Origin: Cervus elaphus
Lineage: Eukaryota; Chordata; Mammalia; Artiodactyla; Cervidae
Assembly: GCF_910594005.1 (NCBI RefSeq)
Contig: NC_057838.1
Span: 34,712,001 to 34,776,000 of the forward strand
DNA length: 64,000 nucleotides
Reading direction: 5' to 3'
Shown here: positions 9,211 through 18,953 of the stretch, in pieces
Numbering within the stretch: the first letter of the stretch is position 1
Layout of the letters: each line of letters starts with the position of its first letter
Program-made: the position numbers and the translations under genes
Notes under the pieces: model-generated
Seen by the model: the letters and a program-made list of their open reading frames with translations, nothing else
What the model was told of the DNA's origin: nothing
The model's database searches: none

Positions 9211-11570
9211 ACAGGCCAATTTGGCCTTGGAGTACACAAAGAAGCAGGGCAAAGGCTAATAGAGTTTTGCCAAGAGAACACACTGGTCATAGCAAACACC
9301 TTCTTCCAATAACACAAGAGAAGACTCTATACATGGACATCACCAGATGGTCAACACCGAAATCAGATTGATTATAATCTTTGCAGCCAAAATTGGAGAA
9401 GCTCTATACAGTCAGCAAAAACAAGACCAGGAGCTGACTGTGGCTCAGATCATGAAATCCTTATTGCCAAATCAAATTTAAATTGAGGAAAGTAGGGAAA
9501 ACCACTATACCATTCAGTTATGACCTAAATCAAATCCCCTATGATTATACAGTGGAAGTGACAAATAGATTCAAGGGATTAGATCTGATAGAGTGCCTGA
9601 AGAACTATGGACGGAGGTTCATGACATTGTACAGGAGACAGGGATCAAGACCATCCCGAAGGAAAAGAAATGCGAAAAAGCAAAATGGCTGTCTGAGGAG
9701 GCCTTACAAATAGCTGTGAAAAGAAGAGAGAGACACTAAAGGCAATGGAGAAAAGGAAGGATATTCCCATTTGAATGCAGAGTTTCAAAGAATAGCAAGG
9801 AGAGATAAGAAAGCCTTCCTTAGTAATCAATGCAAAGAAATAGAGGAAAACAATAGAATGGGAAAGACTAGAGATCTCTTCAAGAAGATGAGAGATACCA
9901 AGGGAACATTTCATGCAACGATGGGCACAATAAAGGACAGAAATGGTATGGACCTAACAGAAGCAGGAGATGGCAAGAATACACAGAAGAACTATCCAAA
10001 AAAGATCTTCATCACCCAGATAGTCATGATGGTGTGATCACTCACCTAGAGCCAGACCTCCTGGAGTGTGAAGTCAAGCAGACCTTAGGAAGCATCACTA
10101 TGAACAAAGCTAGTGGAGGTGATGGAATTCCAGTTGAGCTATTTCAAATTCTAAAAGATGATGCCGTGAAAGTGCTACACTCAATATGCCAGTCAATTTG
10201 GAAAACTCAGCAGTGGCCACATGACTGGAAAATGTCCGTTTTCATTCCAATCCCAAAGAAAGGGAATGCCAAAGAATGCTCAAACTACCACACAATTGCA
10301 CTCAACTCACACGCTAGCAAAGTGATGCTCAAAATTCTCCAAGCCAGGCTTCAATAGTACATGAACCATGAACTTCTAGATGTTCAAGCTGGATTTAGAA
10401 AAGGCAGAGGAACCAGAGATCAAATTGCCAACATCCACTGGATCATTGAAAAAGCAAGAAAGTTCCAGAAAAACATCTACTTCGGCTTTATTGATTATGC
10501 CAAAGCCTTTGACTGTGTGGATCACAACAAACTGTGGGAAATTCAAGAGATGGGAATACCAGACCATCTGACCTGCCTCTTGAGAAGTCTGTATGCAGGT
10601 CAGGAAGCAACAGTTAGAACTGGACATGGATCAACAGACTGGTTCCAAATAGGGAAAGGAGTATGTCAAGGCTGTATATTGTCCCCCTGCTTATTTAACT
10701 TATATGCAGAGTACATCATAAAAAATTCTGGACTGAATGAAGCACAAGCTGGAATCAAGATTGCCAGGAGAAATATCAATAACCTCAGACATGCAGATGA
10801 CACCACACTTATGGCAGAAAGTGAAGGAGAACTAAAGAGCCTCTTGATGAAAGTGAAAGAGGAGGGTGAAAAACTTGGTTAAAACTCAACATCAGAAAAC
10901 AAAGATCATGGCATCTGGTCCCATCACTTCATGACAAATAGATGTGGAAACAATGGAAATAGTGGCAGACTTTATTTTGGGGGGCTCCAAAATCACTGCA
11001 GATGGTGACGGCAGCCATGAAATTAAAAGACACTTGCTTCTTGGAAGAAAAGTTTTGACCAACCCAGACAGCATTTTAAAAAGCAGAGACATTGCTTTGC
11101 CAACAAAGGTCCATCTAGTCAAAGCTATGGTTTTTCCAGTAGTCATGTATGGATGTGAGAATTGGACTATAAGGAAAGCTGAGTGCTGAAGAATTGATGC
11201 TTTTAAACTGTGGTGTTGGAGAAGATTCTTGAGAGTCCCTTGGACTGCAAGGAGATCCAACCAGTCCATCCTAAAGGAAATCAGTCCTGAATATTCATTG
11301 GAAGGGCTGTTGCTGAAGCTGAAACTCCAATACTTTGGCCACCTGATGCAAAGAACTGACTCATTTGAAAAGACCCTGATGCTGGGAAAGATTGAGGGCA
11401 GGAAGAGAAGGGGAACAACAGAGGATGAGATGGTTGGATGGCATCACTGACTCAATGGACATGAGTTTGAGTAAACTCTGGGAGTTGGGGTTGGACACGG
11501 AGGCCTAGCATGATGCAGTCCATGGGGTCTCTAAGCGTTGGACACAACTGGGTGACTGAGCTGAACTCAA
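9211..11570 (+). mobile_element. BovB LINE, 5'-truncated, with 11-bp TSD
   Basis: It starts within the endonuclease (text for FGLG, then CAGGGCAAAGGCTAATAGAG) and runs to the BovB 3' end (GGACACAACTGGGTGACTGA). CTTGTACCTGT at 9200-9210 is repeated exactly at 11571-11581, which fixes both ends of the insertion. All domains are in sense order, with many frame breaks. Confidence 0.95.
9483..11450 (+). pseudogene. BovB reverse transcriptase pseudogene, catalytic Tyr lost
   Basis: RT fragments in several frames: 9771-10037, 10034-10357 (NKASGGDGIPVELF) and 10361-10882 (FIDYAKAF near residues 45-52). Near 9965 a deletion of about 13 nt removes the segment usually read as IKKRW. A CAG-to-TAG stop precedes 10361. 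The palm motif reads LRHADDTTLM, so YADD has become HADD (TAT to CAT). GVRQGC has become GVCQGC. C-terminal pieces follow at 10944-11189 and 11229-11450. It could not encode an active enzyme. Confidence 0.88.
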
Positions 11571-11581
11571 CTTGTACCTGT

Positions 11582-13224
11582 GCTACATGTGTGACGAGAC
11601 TAGCCCTTTGGTCCCAGAGGAAGAAGAGAAACGTGTAGAGCAGAGCTTCCCCAGCTAAAGAACTTTGACTAAACCCAACCCATTATAGAGGCCCCAGCTG
11701 ACTGAAAAACACACAACTGGACCCAGCCAAGATCAACTGAATCATGTGTCAATTGGGAAACATAATAATCAATGGCCATTATTTAAAGCCAGTGCCTTAG
11801 AGTGGTTTTCTAGGCAGCAATAGGTACCTGATACACTTATTTATCTCTGTTATTATTATCTACAGGGTCGATAATCAACTGGTGTATACTACTTCTATGT
11901 ACCAGTGGTTACAGTATTTTAATACTTTTGAATCAGTGGGTAAATATTTTCTTTCCCAAATTCTATGAATATTCTTTAACCCTGGTCCTCTCCCAGCACC
12001 TTTGGATCTCTCTATAATCCAACAACTAAGAGTAATGCCTCACCTGACTAGGATCCTCCAGCTTGTGATCCAATTCTTCAGAAGAAATCTATTCTGATTG
12101 TCAGTGCCCAGGCTCTACCACTTCCTTCTTTCAGTTTTATTGACGTATAATTGACATACAGCCCTGCATAAATTAAAGGTATGATTTAGGTATATCATGA
12201 AATCATTACCTGAGTAATGAGTACTTCCTCTGGGCCTTGCACAATAGATACGGGTTGAATGAATCCTAGATAGGAATATGTACTGGAGGAAGCAGTGTGG
12301 TCTCCAAAAAGGCTGAAATCATTTGCCGCACAAGTTTAAGTGTCAGCAACTCACTGAACCTGAGATGAGAGAGAACCCTTTCAGGGCGTTTATATTTGCT
12401 CTCCTTCTGAGTAATTTCTGAAAGAGTGCCTATTTGGACTTTATTTTTCAATATATTTAAAACTGAGTAATATCTCAAGCAGAATCAAGATCTTTCTCCT
12501 TTCCCTGAGCCCTTGCTAACATTTTCATTGTGTTACCAAAGATCTTTCAATCATGCAGGCTCAAAAACTAGAAATAAATCATATGTTGAACTAGGTGCTG
12601 TGGATACAGCAATTAAAGCAGACAGAAGTGCTGTTGTCATGGAGCTTGTAGCAAAGCCTCTGCCTACAAGAGGCTACCATCTTGATTCCTGCTCTGTTGT
12701 CTGACCTGCCACCAGCCAGCCAGCATACTCTTGATTCTTTGTCCTTTTCCTCACGTCTGTTCCTTCTTTGACATTCCTGATGCCCCCAGCTTGAGAGGCC
12801 CTTGTCATAGTGTACATTGACCTGCATTAGTATTAAAAGACAGGCTCCCATTAAACCTCTGCAGGACTTGCTTTGTTTCCTTTTCAGGCTTCTATAACTT
12901 TTAGATTCCCAAGATGGGGCATAGAAGGAGGTAGAGATTGACTCTGAAAAGAAAACCTCTGTATGGAAGCTCTGGGTTTACTTCACATGTTTACACTCTA
13001 GGAAAGTGAGGCATTGATGCCTAGGGCTCTGTGGCTTGTTCCATGTTGTCTAAAATGCTGAGGTTTCTCTTCCCTGGCACCATTTTCCAGTATCCTTATC
13101 CTTAACCTTCACTTTGATCTTATATCTGGCCTCTCTTCTCTTGCCCATAAAGTTGTTGCTTCATGGCAAGAATCCCAGTATCTTAGTTGTAATTACATGC
13201 CTGGTGCTTACTCCTCGAGAAAGT
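11582..13224. other. Mostly unique DNA with faint L1 and L2 traces
   Basis: No gene recognised. A short stretch near 12125-12215 (TTTTATTGACGTATAATTGA, ATTGACATACAGCCCTG) resembles reversed L1 3'-UTR. A stretch near 12590-12660 (GCTGTGGATACAGCAATTAA, TGTCATGGAGCTTG) resembles the reversed L2 3' end. The rest shows nothing I can name. Confidence 0.4.
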
Positions 13225-13370
13225 GTTTTAGAATATTTGAGGCTTAATTTATTTACGTTTAAAATGGGCAGGGGTGGGTAATAGTGAGAATTAAATGAGA
13301 TCATTTATGTAACACCTCTAATATAGTATTTGGTACATAATAGAATCTAGTATCACTTTCATTATCCATA
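13225..13370 (+). repeat. Degraded MIR SINE
   Basis: The text TTTAAAATGGGCAGGGG, then GAGAATTAAATGAGATCATT and GTATTTGGTACATAATAGA follows the order of the MIR 3' half (AAAATGGGGATAAT.., GGATTAAATGAG.., TGCCTGGCACATAGTA). Similarity is low, as expected for its age. Confidence 0.45.
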
Positions 13371-13436
13371 CCAGCTCTCCCCTTACTAATGCTTTCTGTT
13401 TTAGAGAAATCAAAATGTATTAATCATGACTTTGCT

Positions 13437-14055
13437 TAGAAACAGAACCAACAAAAGATATTTAAAGGAAGAGATTTATTTTCTATGAGGCATTGTCTCC
13501 TGCTATGAGGGAGTCTTAGAAACCCCACAATCTGGAGATGCAGGAAAGCCAGTGATGTAATTCTAGCCCAAGACCAAAAGCTTGGGAACCAGGGCAGCTA
13601 ATGGGGTGAACCAGTCCAAGGGCAAGAAAATACAGATGTCCCAGCTCAACCTAGCAGGGAGGAAGCAAAGAAGGGCAAGTTTCTTCTGTTCCTCTTTGGT
13701 TATATTCAGGCCTTCAGTGGATCAGATGATGGTCACTCATATTACAGAAGGGCCATCTACTTTACAGAGTATACTGATCTAAATGCTAATGTAACCTGGG
13801 AACACTAAGAGACACAACCAGAAAGTGAAAGTGTTAGTCGCTCAGTCGTGTCCAGCTCTTTGCTATGGACTATAGCCCACCAGGTTCCTCTGTCCCTGGG
13901 ATTCTCTGGGCAAGGATACTGGGGTGGGTCACCATTTCCTTCTCCAGATGTAATCTGGGAACACTCAGAGACACAACCCGAAATGATGTTTAATCTGGGG
14001 ATCCCATGACCAAGTCAAAATGATACCAAAAAAAAAAAAATTTTAACCACCACAG
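13437..14055 (+). repeat. Old interspersed repeat (family unsure), split by a SINE
   Basis: Text such as GAGATTTATTTTCTATGAGG, CAGGCCTTCAGTGGATCAGA and ATACTGATCTAAATGCTAAT corresponds to a common old mammalian repeat (cf. 'gagatttattttaagg', 'ggccttcaactgattgga', 'actgatttaaatgttaat'). It resumes after the SINE with TGATGTTTAATCTGGGG and reaches TTTTAACCACCACAG. I do not assign a family. The plus-strand frame at 13582-13782 lies inside it and is not a gene. Confidence 0.4.
13825..13947 (-). mobile_element. Bov-A monomer SINE, minus strand, in a 36-bp direct repeat
   Basis: Reverse complement of a single Bov-A unit: AGTGAAAGTGTTAGTCGCTC, CTCAGTCGTGTCCAGCTCTT, ending GGTCACCATTTCCTTCTCCA. The flanks 13789-13824 and 13948-13983 are direct copies of one another (33 of 36 positions agree; ATGTAA, CTGGGAACACT and AGAGACACAACC are shared blocks). 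That is much longer than the 7-15 bp duplications around the other SINEs here. Confidence 0.85.
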
Positions 14056-15499
14056 CCTGATCCATTTTGACTGGCTGAATACGGATTTGGAAATCCTAAC
14101 AGTAGCAACCAACTTTATCTACATGTCTGTGAAAATATGTAAACCAAATATGGCATTCTGTTAAAGTTTTATTTTCAAGTTTGGTCTGCTAGAGCAGTGG
14201 GCATGTTGATTTGGGGCAGAGAACATCTGCATCACCCTACAAACCACACTGCAGATTTTTTTGCTGGTTGTGCATGCCTTGGCCTTACTTGGTAAAAGCT
14301 AGCTGCTGGATCAAGACTATTATCCAAGGCCAAAACAGAAAACATTGAACATCAGATTTGGAAGGAACATGGAAAGTCACCTAGATCTAGTGTATCACTC
14401 TGTTGGATGTTTGATTCTCTTTTACATCCCTGAAGCAAAAGTCTGTTGCACTTTACTCAAGCACAGACTCCCGAAGCAAAAAGTCCATATTTTGTCAGCT
14501 CTGACGACTGTGGATCATCCTCTTATACTTTGAGTCCAAATGAGACTCCCATTTAGCTTTCTGTCTTCTGCAAAGAACTCTTTCACTGTGGTTTGCTGAA
14601 CCGGAGTGAGAACAACTTTTGTGCTACAGTGCAGTCCTCCCGTTAATACCTTAGCTCTGAGGTCAGCTCACCAGGAAAAGAACTGGGCTTGATAACCATT
14701 AGTTATTCTAAAGTGAACAATGCTTTAGGTGTGTGAAAATTGTCCAATAAACTTACAGTCAGGATAAATCTCTAAATAGGCACTCAAAATGAAACGCACG
14801 GCATTGGGATGGGTTTTGAGCTTGAGTGGTTCCAAACAGTCATACTTTGTGCTGCTTTGAGTTTTCCCAAGTTTCCTTTTGTCTTTTACAACACAATGCA
14901 GTACATCCTTGGCTCCCTCCTGGGAAGGTAGCAAGTGGTGTTCATATGGATGTATCTGTCCTTGGCACCAGACTTCAAGAAGGTGTGAATGCAGGAGTTG
15001 TTCTGAACAAACCCAGAACTCCCTGGCGAGTTGGAGAGAGGCAAATAGAAAATCACTGTGGAACTTACTCACATGGGAGAACTTTGAGCAGGGAGAATGA
15101 AAACCGAGTCTAGGCTGAAAAATACTTTCCAATATTTCATTGGAACCCTGTTGATCTCAGTGGTGGCCGGATAGTCTCAAACTACTTCACACTTCACCTC
15201 TGACATTCTGAGTCCAAGAGGCTGGTATCTTGTGCCAAAAAGCCTAGTTGGTCCGAAACTCTTGGTAAATATGAGACCATCATTATCCATCTTTAGCAGT
15301 TCATGCTGGGTCCATCTGTGCCTTTTAACAGTGCACTGTTTATAGTGTAAAAGATGGATGTCTTAGTCCTAGAGGAACCTAGCTCTTTTTGTTTGTGAAA
15401 TTTTTTTTTTCTTTTGGTTGTTTTGTTTTTGCTTTCAATTTTTTTTTTCTACCAGGTCAGCCTTAGGCCAAACTGCAAAGTAAATTAACAATACCTTAC
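14056..15499. other. Unique DNA with opposing open frames, no gene recognised
   Basis: No repeat recognised. At 14725-15132 a minus-strand frame of 135 codons (hydrophilic C-terminal half, KDKRKLGKTQSSTKYDC) overlaps a plus-strand frame of 95 codons at 14826-15113. Neither shows a known domain, Kozak-grade start or splice context I can defend. T-rich low-complexity tracts lie near 15402-15450. Confidence 0.4.
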
Positions 15500-15705
15500 T
15501 TGTGTGTTATACTTTACAGATATTAAAGTGTTCCCACATCTGTTACTTGATTTTATCAGGTACTGACAAATCAGGGAAGGCAAAACTAGGTGCCTATTAT
15601 ATGCAGTTCGTAGAAGAGCTCATTGAACCCCCCAGAGGCTAAGCAAGCTTCCCAAGAGCATACAGTAAATTAAATGAAAGTGAGAAATAGAAGCCAGGGA
15701 TTTAC
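15500..15705 (-). repeat. Degraded MIR SINE, minus strand
   Basis: AGGCTAAGCAAGCTTCCCAA, then GAGCATACAGTAAATTAAAT and GAAATAGAAGCCAGGGATTT follow the reversed MIR body (ggttaagtaacttgcccaa, ..cacacag, ..gagccaggattt). Confidence 0.45.
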
Positions 15706-15963
15706 TTTCCTAGTCCACTGCTCTTTCCACATGGCCCCGTCTTTAGGCTCTCTTTTTCTTTCTGATTCTGGGCATTTCCTACCACTCACACCAGCTGCAT
15801 AGCACACTCTCTCACTGAGGCCAGTTGAAACCATCAGGGCAACCAGGCTCTTTTCCTGAGCTTTTTCCCCCGTCACAACTTCATGCCAATGAGTCATTTC
15901 TTTTTGGCCTATTCTCCACTATTAAATGAATTGAAAATATGCAGATACCTAAACAGATATTTC

Positions 15964-16239
15964 CAGAGAAGGCAATGGCGACCCACTCCAGTACTCTTGC
16001 CTGGAAAATCCCATGGATGGAGGAGCCTGGTAGGCTGCGGTCTATGGGGTAGTGAAGTGTCGGACACGACTGAACGACCTCACTTTCACTTTTCACTTTC
16101 ATGCATTGGAGAAGGAAATGGCAGCCCACTCCAGTGTTCTTGCCTGGAGAATCCCAGGGACGGTGGAGCCTGGTGGGCTGCTCTCTATGGGGTCACACAG
16201 AGTCAGACACGACTGAAGCGACTTAGCAGCAGCAGCAGC
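15964..16239 (+). mobile_element. Bov-A2 SINE with 13-bp TSD
   Basis: Two Bov-A monomers: GAGAAGGCAATGGCGACCC, and the second GGAGAAGGAAATGGCAGCCC from about 16109, linked by CACTTTCACTTTTCACTTTC. It ends in (AGC)n. The direct repeat AAACAGATATTTC lies at 15951-15963 and 16240-16252, with an exact match. Confidence 0.95.
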
Positions 16240-16252
16240 AAACAGATATTTC

Positions 16253-16888
16253 TAGAACTAGGCCATCAAGGGTAAGGGATAGCTAGGTTACAGACTGGAA
16301 TAGCTCAGGGACCAGTCAGGACATGCTAGTGAGCAGAATAGTCTTGCTGTCAACTGTGAGGAGTGGTAGGGGCTGTGACAAACCAGAGAGCTGGTGCCGT
16401 GTGTAAAAGGAGCAGCGGCCACTCCACTCCAGCTGACTCAAGCATGGGGGAATGTGGATCTGATGCTGCCAGATCTTCCCATTCTAGTCCTCCCTCGCTG
16501 AAGAACAGAAACCTGAACTTTAAGGTGGGTGATTTTCCTATGTTTTAAAACACTGGGGAAGCCTCACAAAAGACACTCATGTGTGTAACTGAGTTAACCA
16601 GCTTGTGTCCTCTGGTCTGGAGAGACAAAGGAAGGCCTGCTCTACTTGGCCTCCATGGGATTTCGGTAGAACAACATCCAGTCTGGGCACCATCATTTCA
16701 GAGGGATGTGGACCAACAGGATCATATTTACAGTCAAAGGATCATGGTGGCCAGGAGCCTCAGACACATATGAGGAAAGGTGAAGGAGCAACACATCTGC
16801 TCTGGATGAGAGACTACTTTGGGCTGTCAAATAGGAGATGGGAGAAAATTACCCTGCACAGTCCTAAGGGCTGCTTGTTATGTTAGAC
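16253..16888. other. Unique DNA, nothing recognised
   Basis: Moderately GC-rich. Short frames at 16363-16548, 16579-16773 and 16605-16886 overlap one another and show no domain. Confidence 0.45.
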
Positions 16889-16903
16889 CACCCACCGCAT
16901 TTT

Positions 16904-17116
16904 TACTTCCTTGGTGGCTCAGATGGTAAAGCGTCTGCCTACAATACGGGAGACCTGGGTTCAATCCCTGGGTCGGGAAAATCCCCTGGAGAAGGAAATG
17001 GCAACCCACTCCAGTACTCTTGCCCGGAAAATCCCGTGGATGGAGGAGCCTGGTCGGCTACAGCCCACCGGGTCGCAAAGAGTTGGACACAACTGAACGA
17101 CTTCACTTTCACTATT
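16904..17116 (+). mobile_element. Bov-tA SINE with 15-bp TSD
   Basis: The tRNA-like head (CTTCCTTGGTGGCTCAGATG, B-box GGTTCAATCCC) plus a Bov-A body. The direct repeat CACCCACCGCATTTT (16889-16903) and CACCCACTGCATTTT (17117-17131) differ at one base. Confidence 0.93.
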
Positions 17117-17227
17117 CACCCACTGCATTTTAGACTCCAGGCTATGCCGTCCTTCCCTCCATCCTCTCTCCCCTTCTCTTAACCATATTTTATATATTCA
17201 GGATATATGGATTTAATTTTTAAAATT

Positions 17228-17447
17228 TTAGCATCCTAGGGCAGGAGCAGGCAAGTGCTACTTATAAAGAGCTGGACAGTAAATGTTTCAGGCCTCTGAG
17301 CCACAGAGGTATCCACTGTATATTCTTCTTTATTGTTTTGTTTTTATTTTTATAATTCTTTATTAATATAAAACCACTGTTAGCTCCTGGGCCTTATAAA
17401 AATAAATCACCAGCCAATTTTTGTTGTTTGCTGACCCCTGGCCTAGA
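17228..17447 (+). mobile_element. Old non-autonomous hAT (MER1-group) DNA transposon
   Basis: TAAAGAGCTGGACAGTAAAT, then GTTTCAGGCCTCTGAGCCAC, then, after AT-rich text, GTTTGCTGACCCCTGGCCTA. This is the usual order of the element that starts near 'gtaaagggccagatagtaaat' and ends 'gtttgccgacccctg'. The group is recognised; the exact family is not. Confidence 0.55.
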
Positions 17448-18397
17448 TGGAGTGAATAGCTAAATGAATCAGTTGGGATATTCTTTTAATTCTCCTGAAA
17501 TATCAATTACTAGACTCTTTTATCACAAATGTCAGTAACATTATAAAGAAAATAATTCTTGTATCATATAAATTTGAGAAACACTGAGTTAAGCAAAGTT
17601 AAAAGTATTTTTATCTCCCAGGACCTTTTATATGCTAATATGAATTACAAATTTCTAAGGAAAAACTATTTTCAAAATTGATCATGGAATCTTTTTCCAG
17701 AAGATCTTAACGTCTTCCAGGATATTTGCTTGGAAAATGAAACTATTTGTGGAAACCAACCAAACCAAATGAAAACAAAACAATAACAAGAATAAAACAT
17801 TTTTTGATTCTTAATTCATCTTTTTAACCCACTCTACCTGAGTTATGGAAAATACATTTATTTAGAACCTCTCATATTCTAGAAGGCATTAGTGGTGCAA
17901 TTAACATTCTTTGAAGGGAAAGGACAACCAGCTGAGTTGGAGAGAACAGAGGGAATGTTTGGAGTACTTTCCACATAAAGGGTGATTTCTGTGAAGTGAA
18001 TTCCTAAATGCTTTAAATTACTCTGTTACTAACCATTAATCTGTGGAGCTCACACAGCCACCAGTAGTCAATTACTTGACCATTTTGATTAAAAACAATT
18101 ACCAGAAACTTTGTCTGTTTGCAAATTTCTTGAAGAAAAATATCTACTTAAAATGCAAAGACTTGGCTCTAAGCTTTACAAGGCAGAAGAAGAGAACCCC
18201 TTGCCTGTTTTGTATAAGGCATTAGGCTGTGTGTGTGAAACACAGAGATACCAGGCCTGGCTCCTGCCCTGGGAAGTCACCTTGCTTACTGGCACAGCAC
18301 ATGAAAAGTTCTGTGGCGACAAGAGCACATTCTGAGCCAAGCCCATTCATTTGAGCCTGGCCCCACCTTCTCACCTCTGCGTATATGCCTCAGTATA
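17448..18397. other. Unique AT-rich DNA, nothing recognised
   Basis: No gene or repeat identified. Plus-strand frames at 18043-18225 and 18111-18335 overlap and have no recognisable content. Confidence 0.45.
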
Positions 18398-18953
18398 GAA
18401 CAAGACGGCGGCGTAGAAGGACGTTAGCTCATCTTCTTCTGTGAGAACTCCAAAATTGCCACTAACTGCTGAACAACCATTGACAGGAGAGTGTTGGATC
18501 CCACCAAAAAAAGATACCCCATGTCTAAAGGCAAAGGAGAGGCCCCAAAAAGACAGGAGGAGGGGCAAATTGTATTTAGAATCAAACCATGTGCCTGCCA
18601 GAGACTCTTGCAGAGTTCAAAAAAAATCCTTGTGTGCACCAGGACCCAGGGACCCCCAAGAGACTGAGCCAGACCTGCTTTTGAGTGTCTGAGTGTCTCC
18701 TGCAGAGGCACAGGTTAGCAGTGGACTGCTACGGGTACAGGAGCTCTGGTTGCAGCAGACCTGGGAGGCATGGTACATGAGACACACCATGAGCCACAGA
18801 GTAGACAACCCACAAAATGGAGAACAGTTATACCAAAGAAGTTCTTGCACTGCTGTGAAAGTTCTAGAGCCCACAACAGATATCCCAACCTGGGGATCCA
18901 CCAAAGGGACTGAGAATCCCCAGGGAATTTGACTTTGAAGGCCAGTGGAATTT
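18398..18953 (+). mobile_element. L1 5'-UTR fragment
   Basis: It opens with CAAGACGGCGGCGTAGAAGG, the usual L1 start (cf. AAGATGGCGG..TAGAAGG, a YY1-like site). ACTGCTGAACAACCATTGAC, AAAAGATACCCCATGTC and, near the end, AATTTGACTTTGAAGGCCAG follow, all recognisable L1 5'-UTR blocks. No ORF1 follows. The next sequence is a minus-strand BovB. Frames on either strand here (e.g. 18441-18692, 18617-18904) are not genes. Confidence 0.55.

Noticed and set aside
14826..15113. Plus-strand 95-codon frame as a gene
   Set aside because: It is overlapped almost entirely by a longer minus-strand frame and has no domain, promoter or splice evidence. Kept only as a low-interest observation.
18441..18904. 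Frames on both strands in 18424-18932 as genes
   Set aside because: They lie within an L1 5'-UTR fragment and share its sequence, with no independent support.
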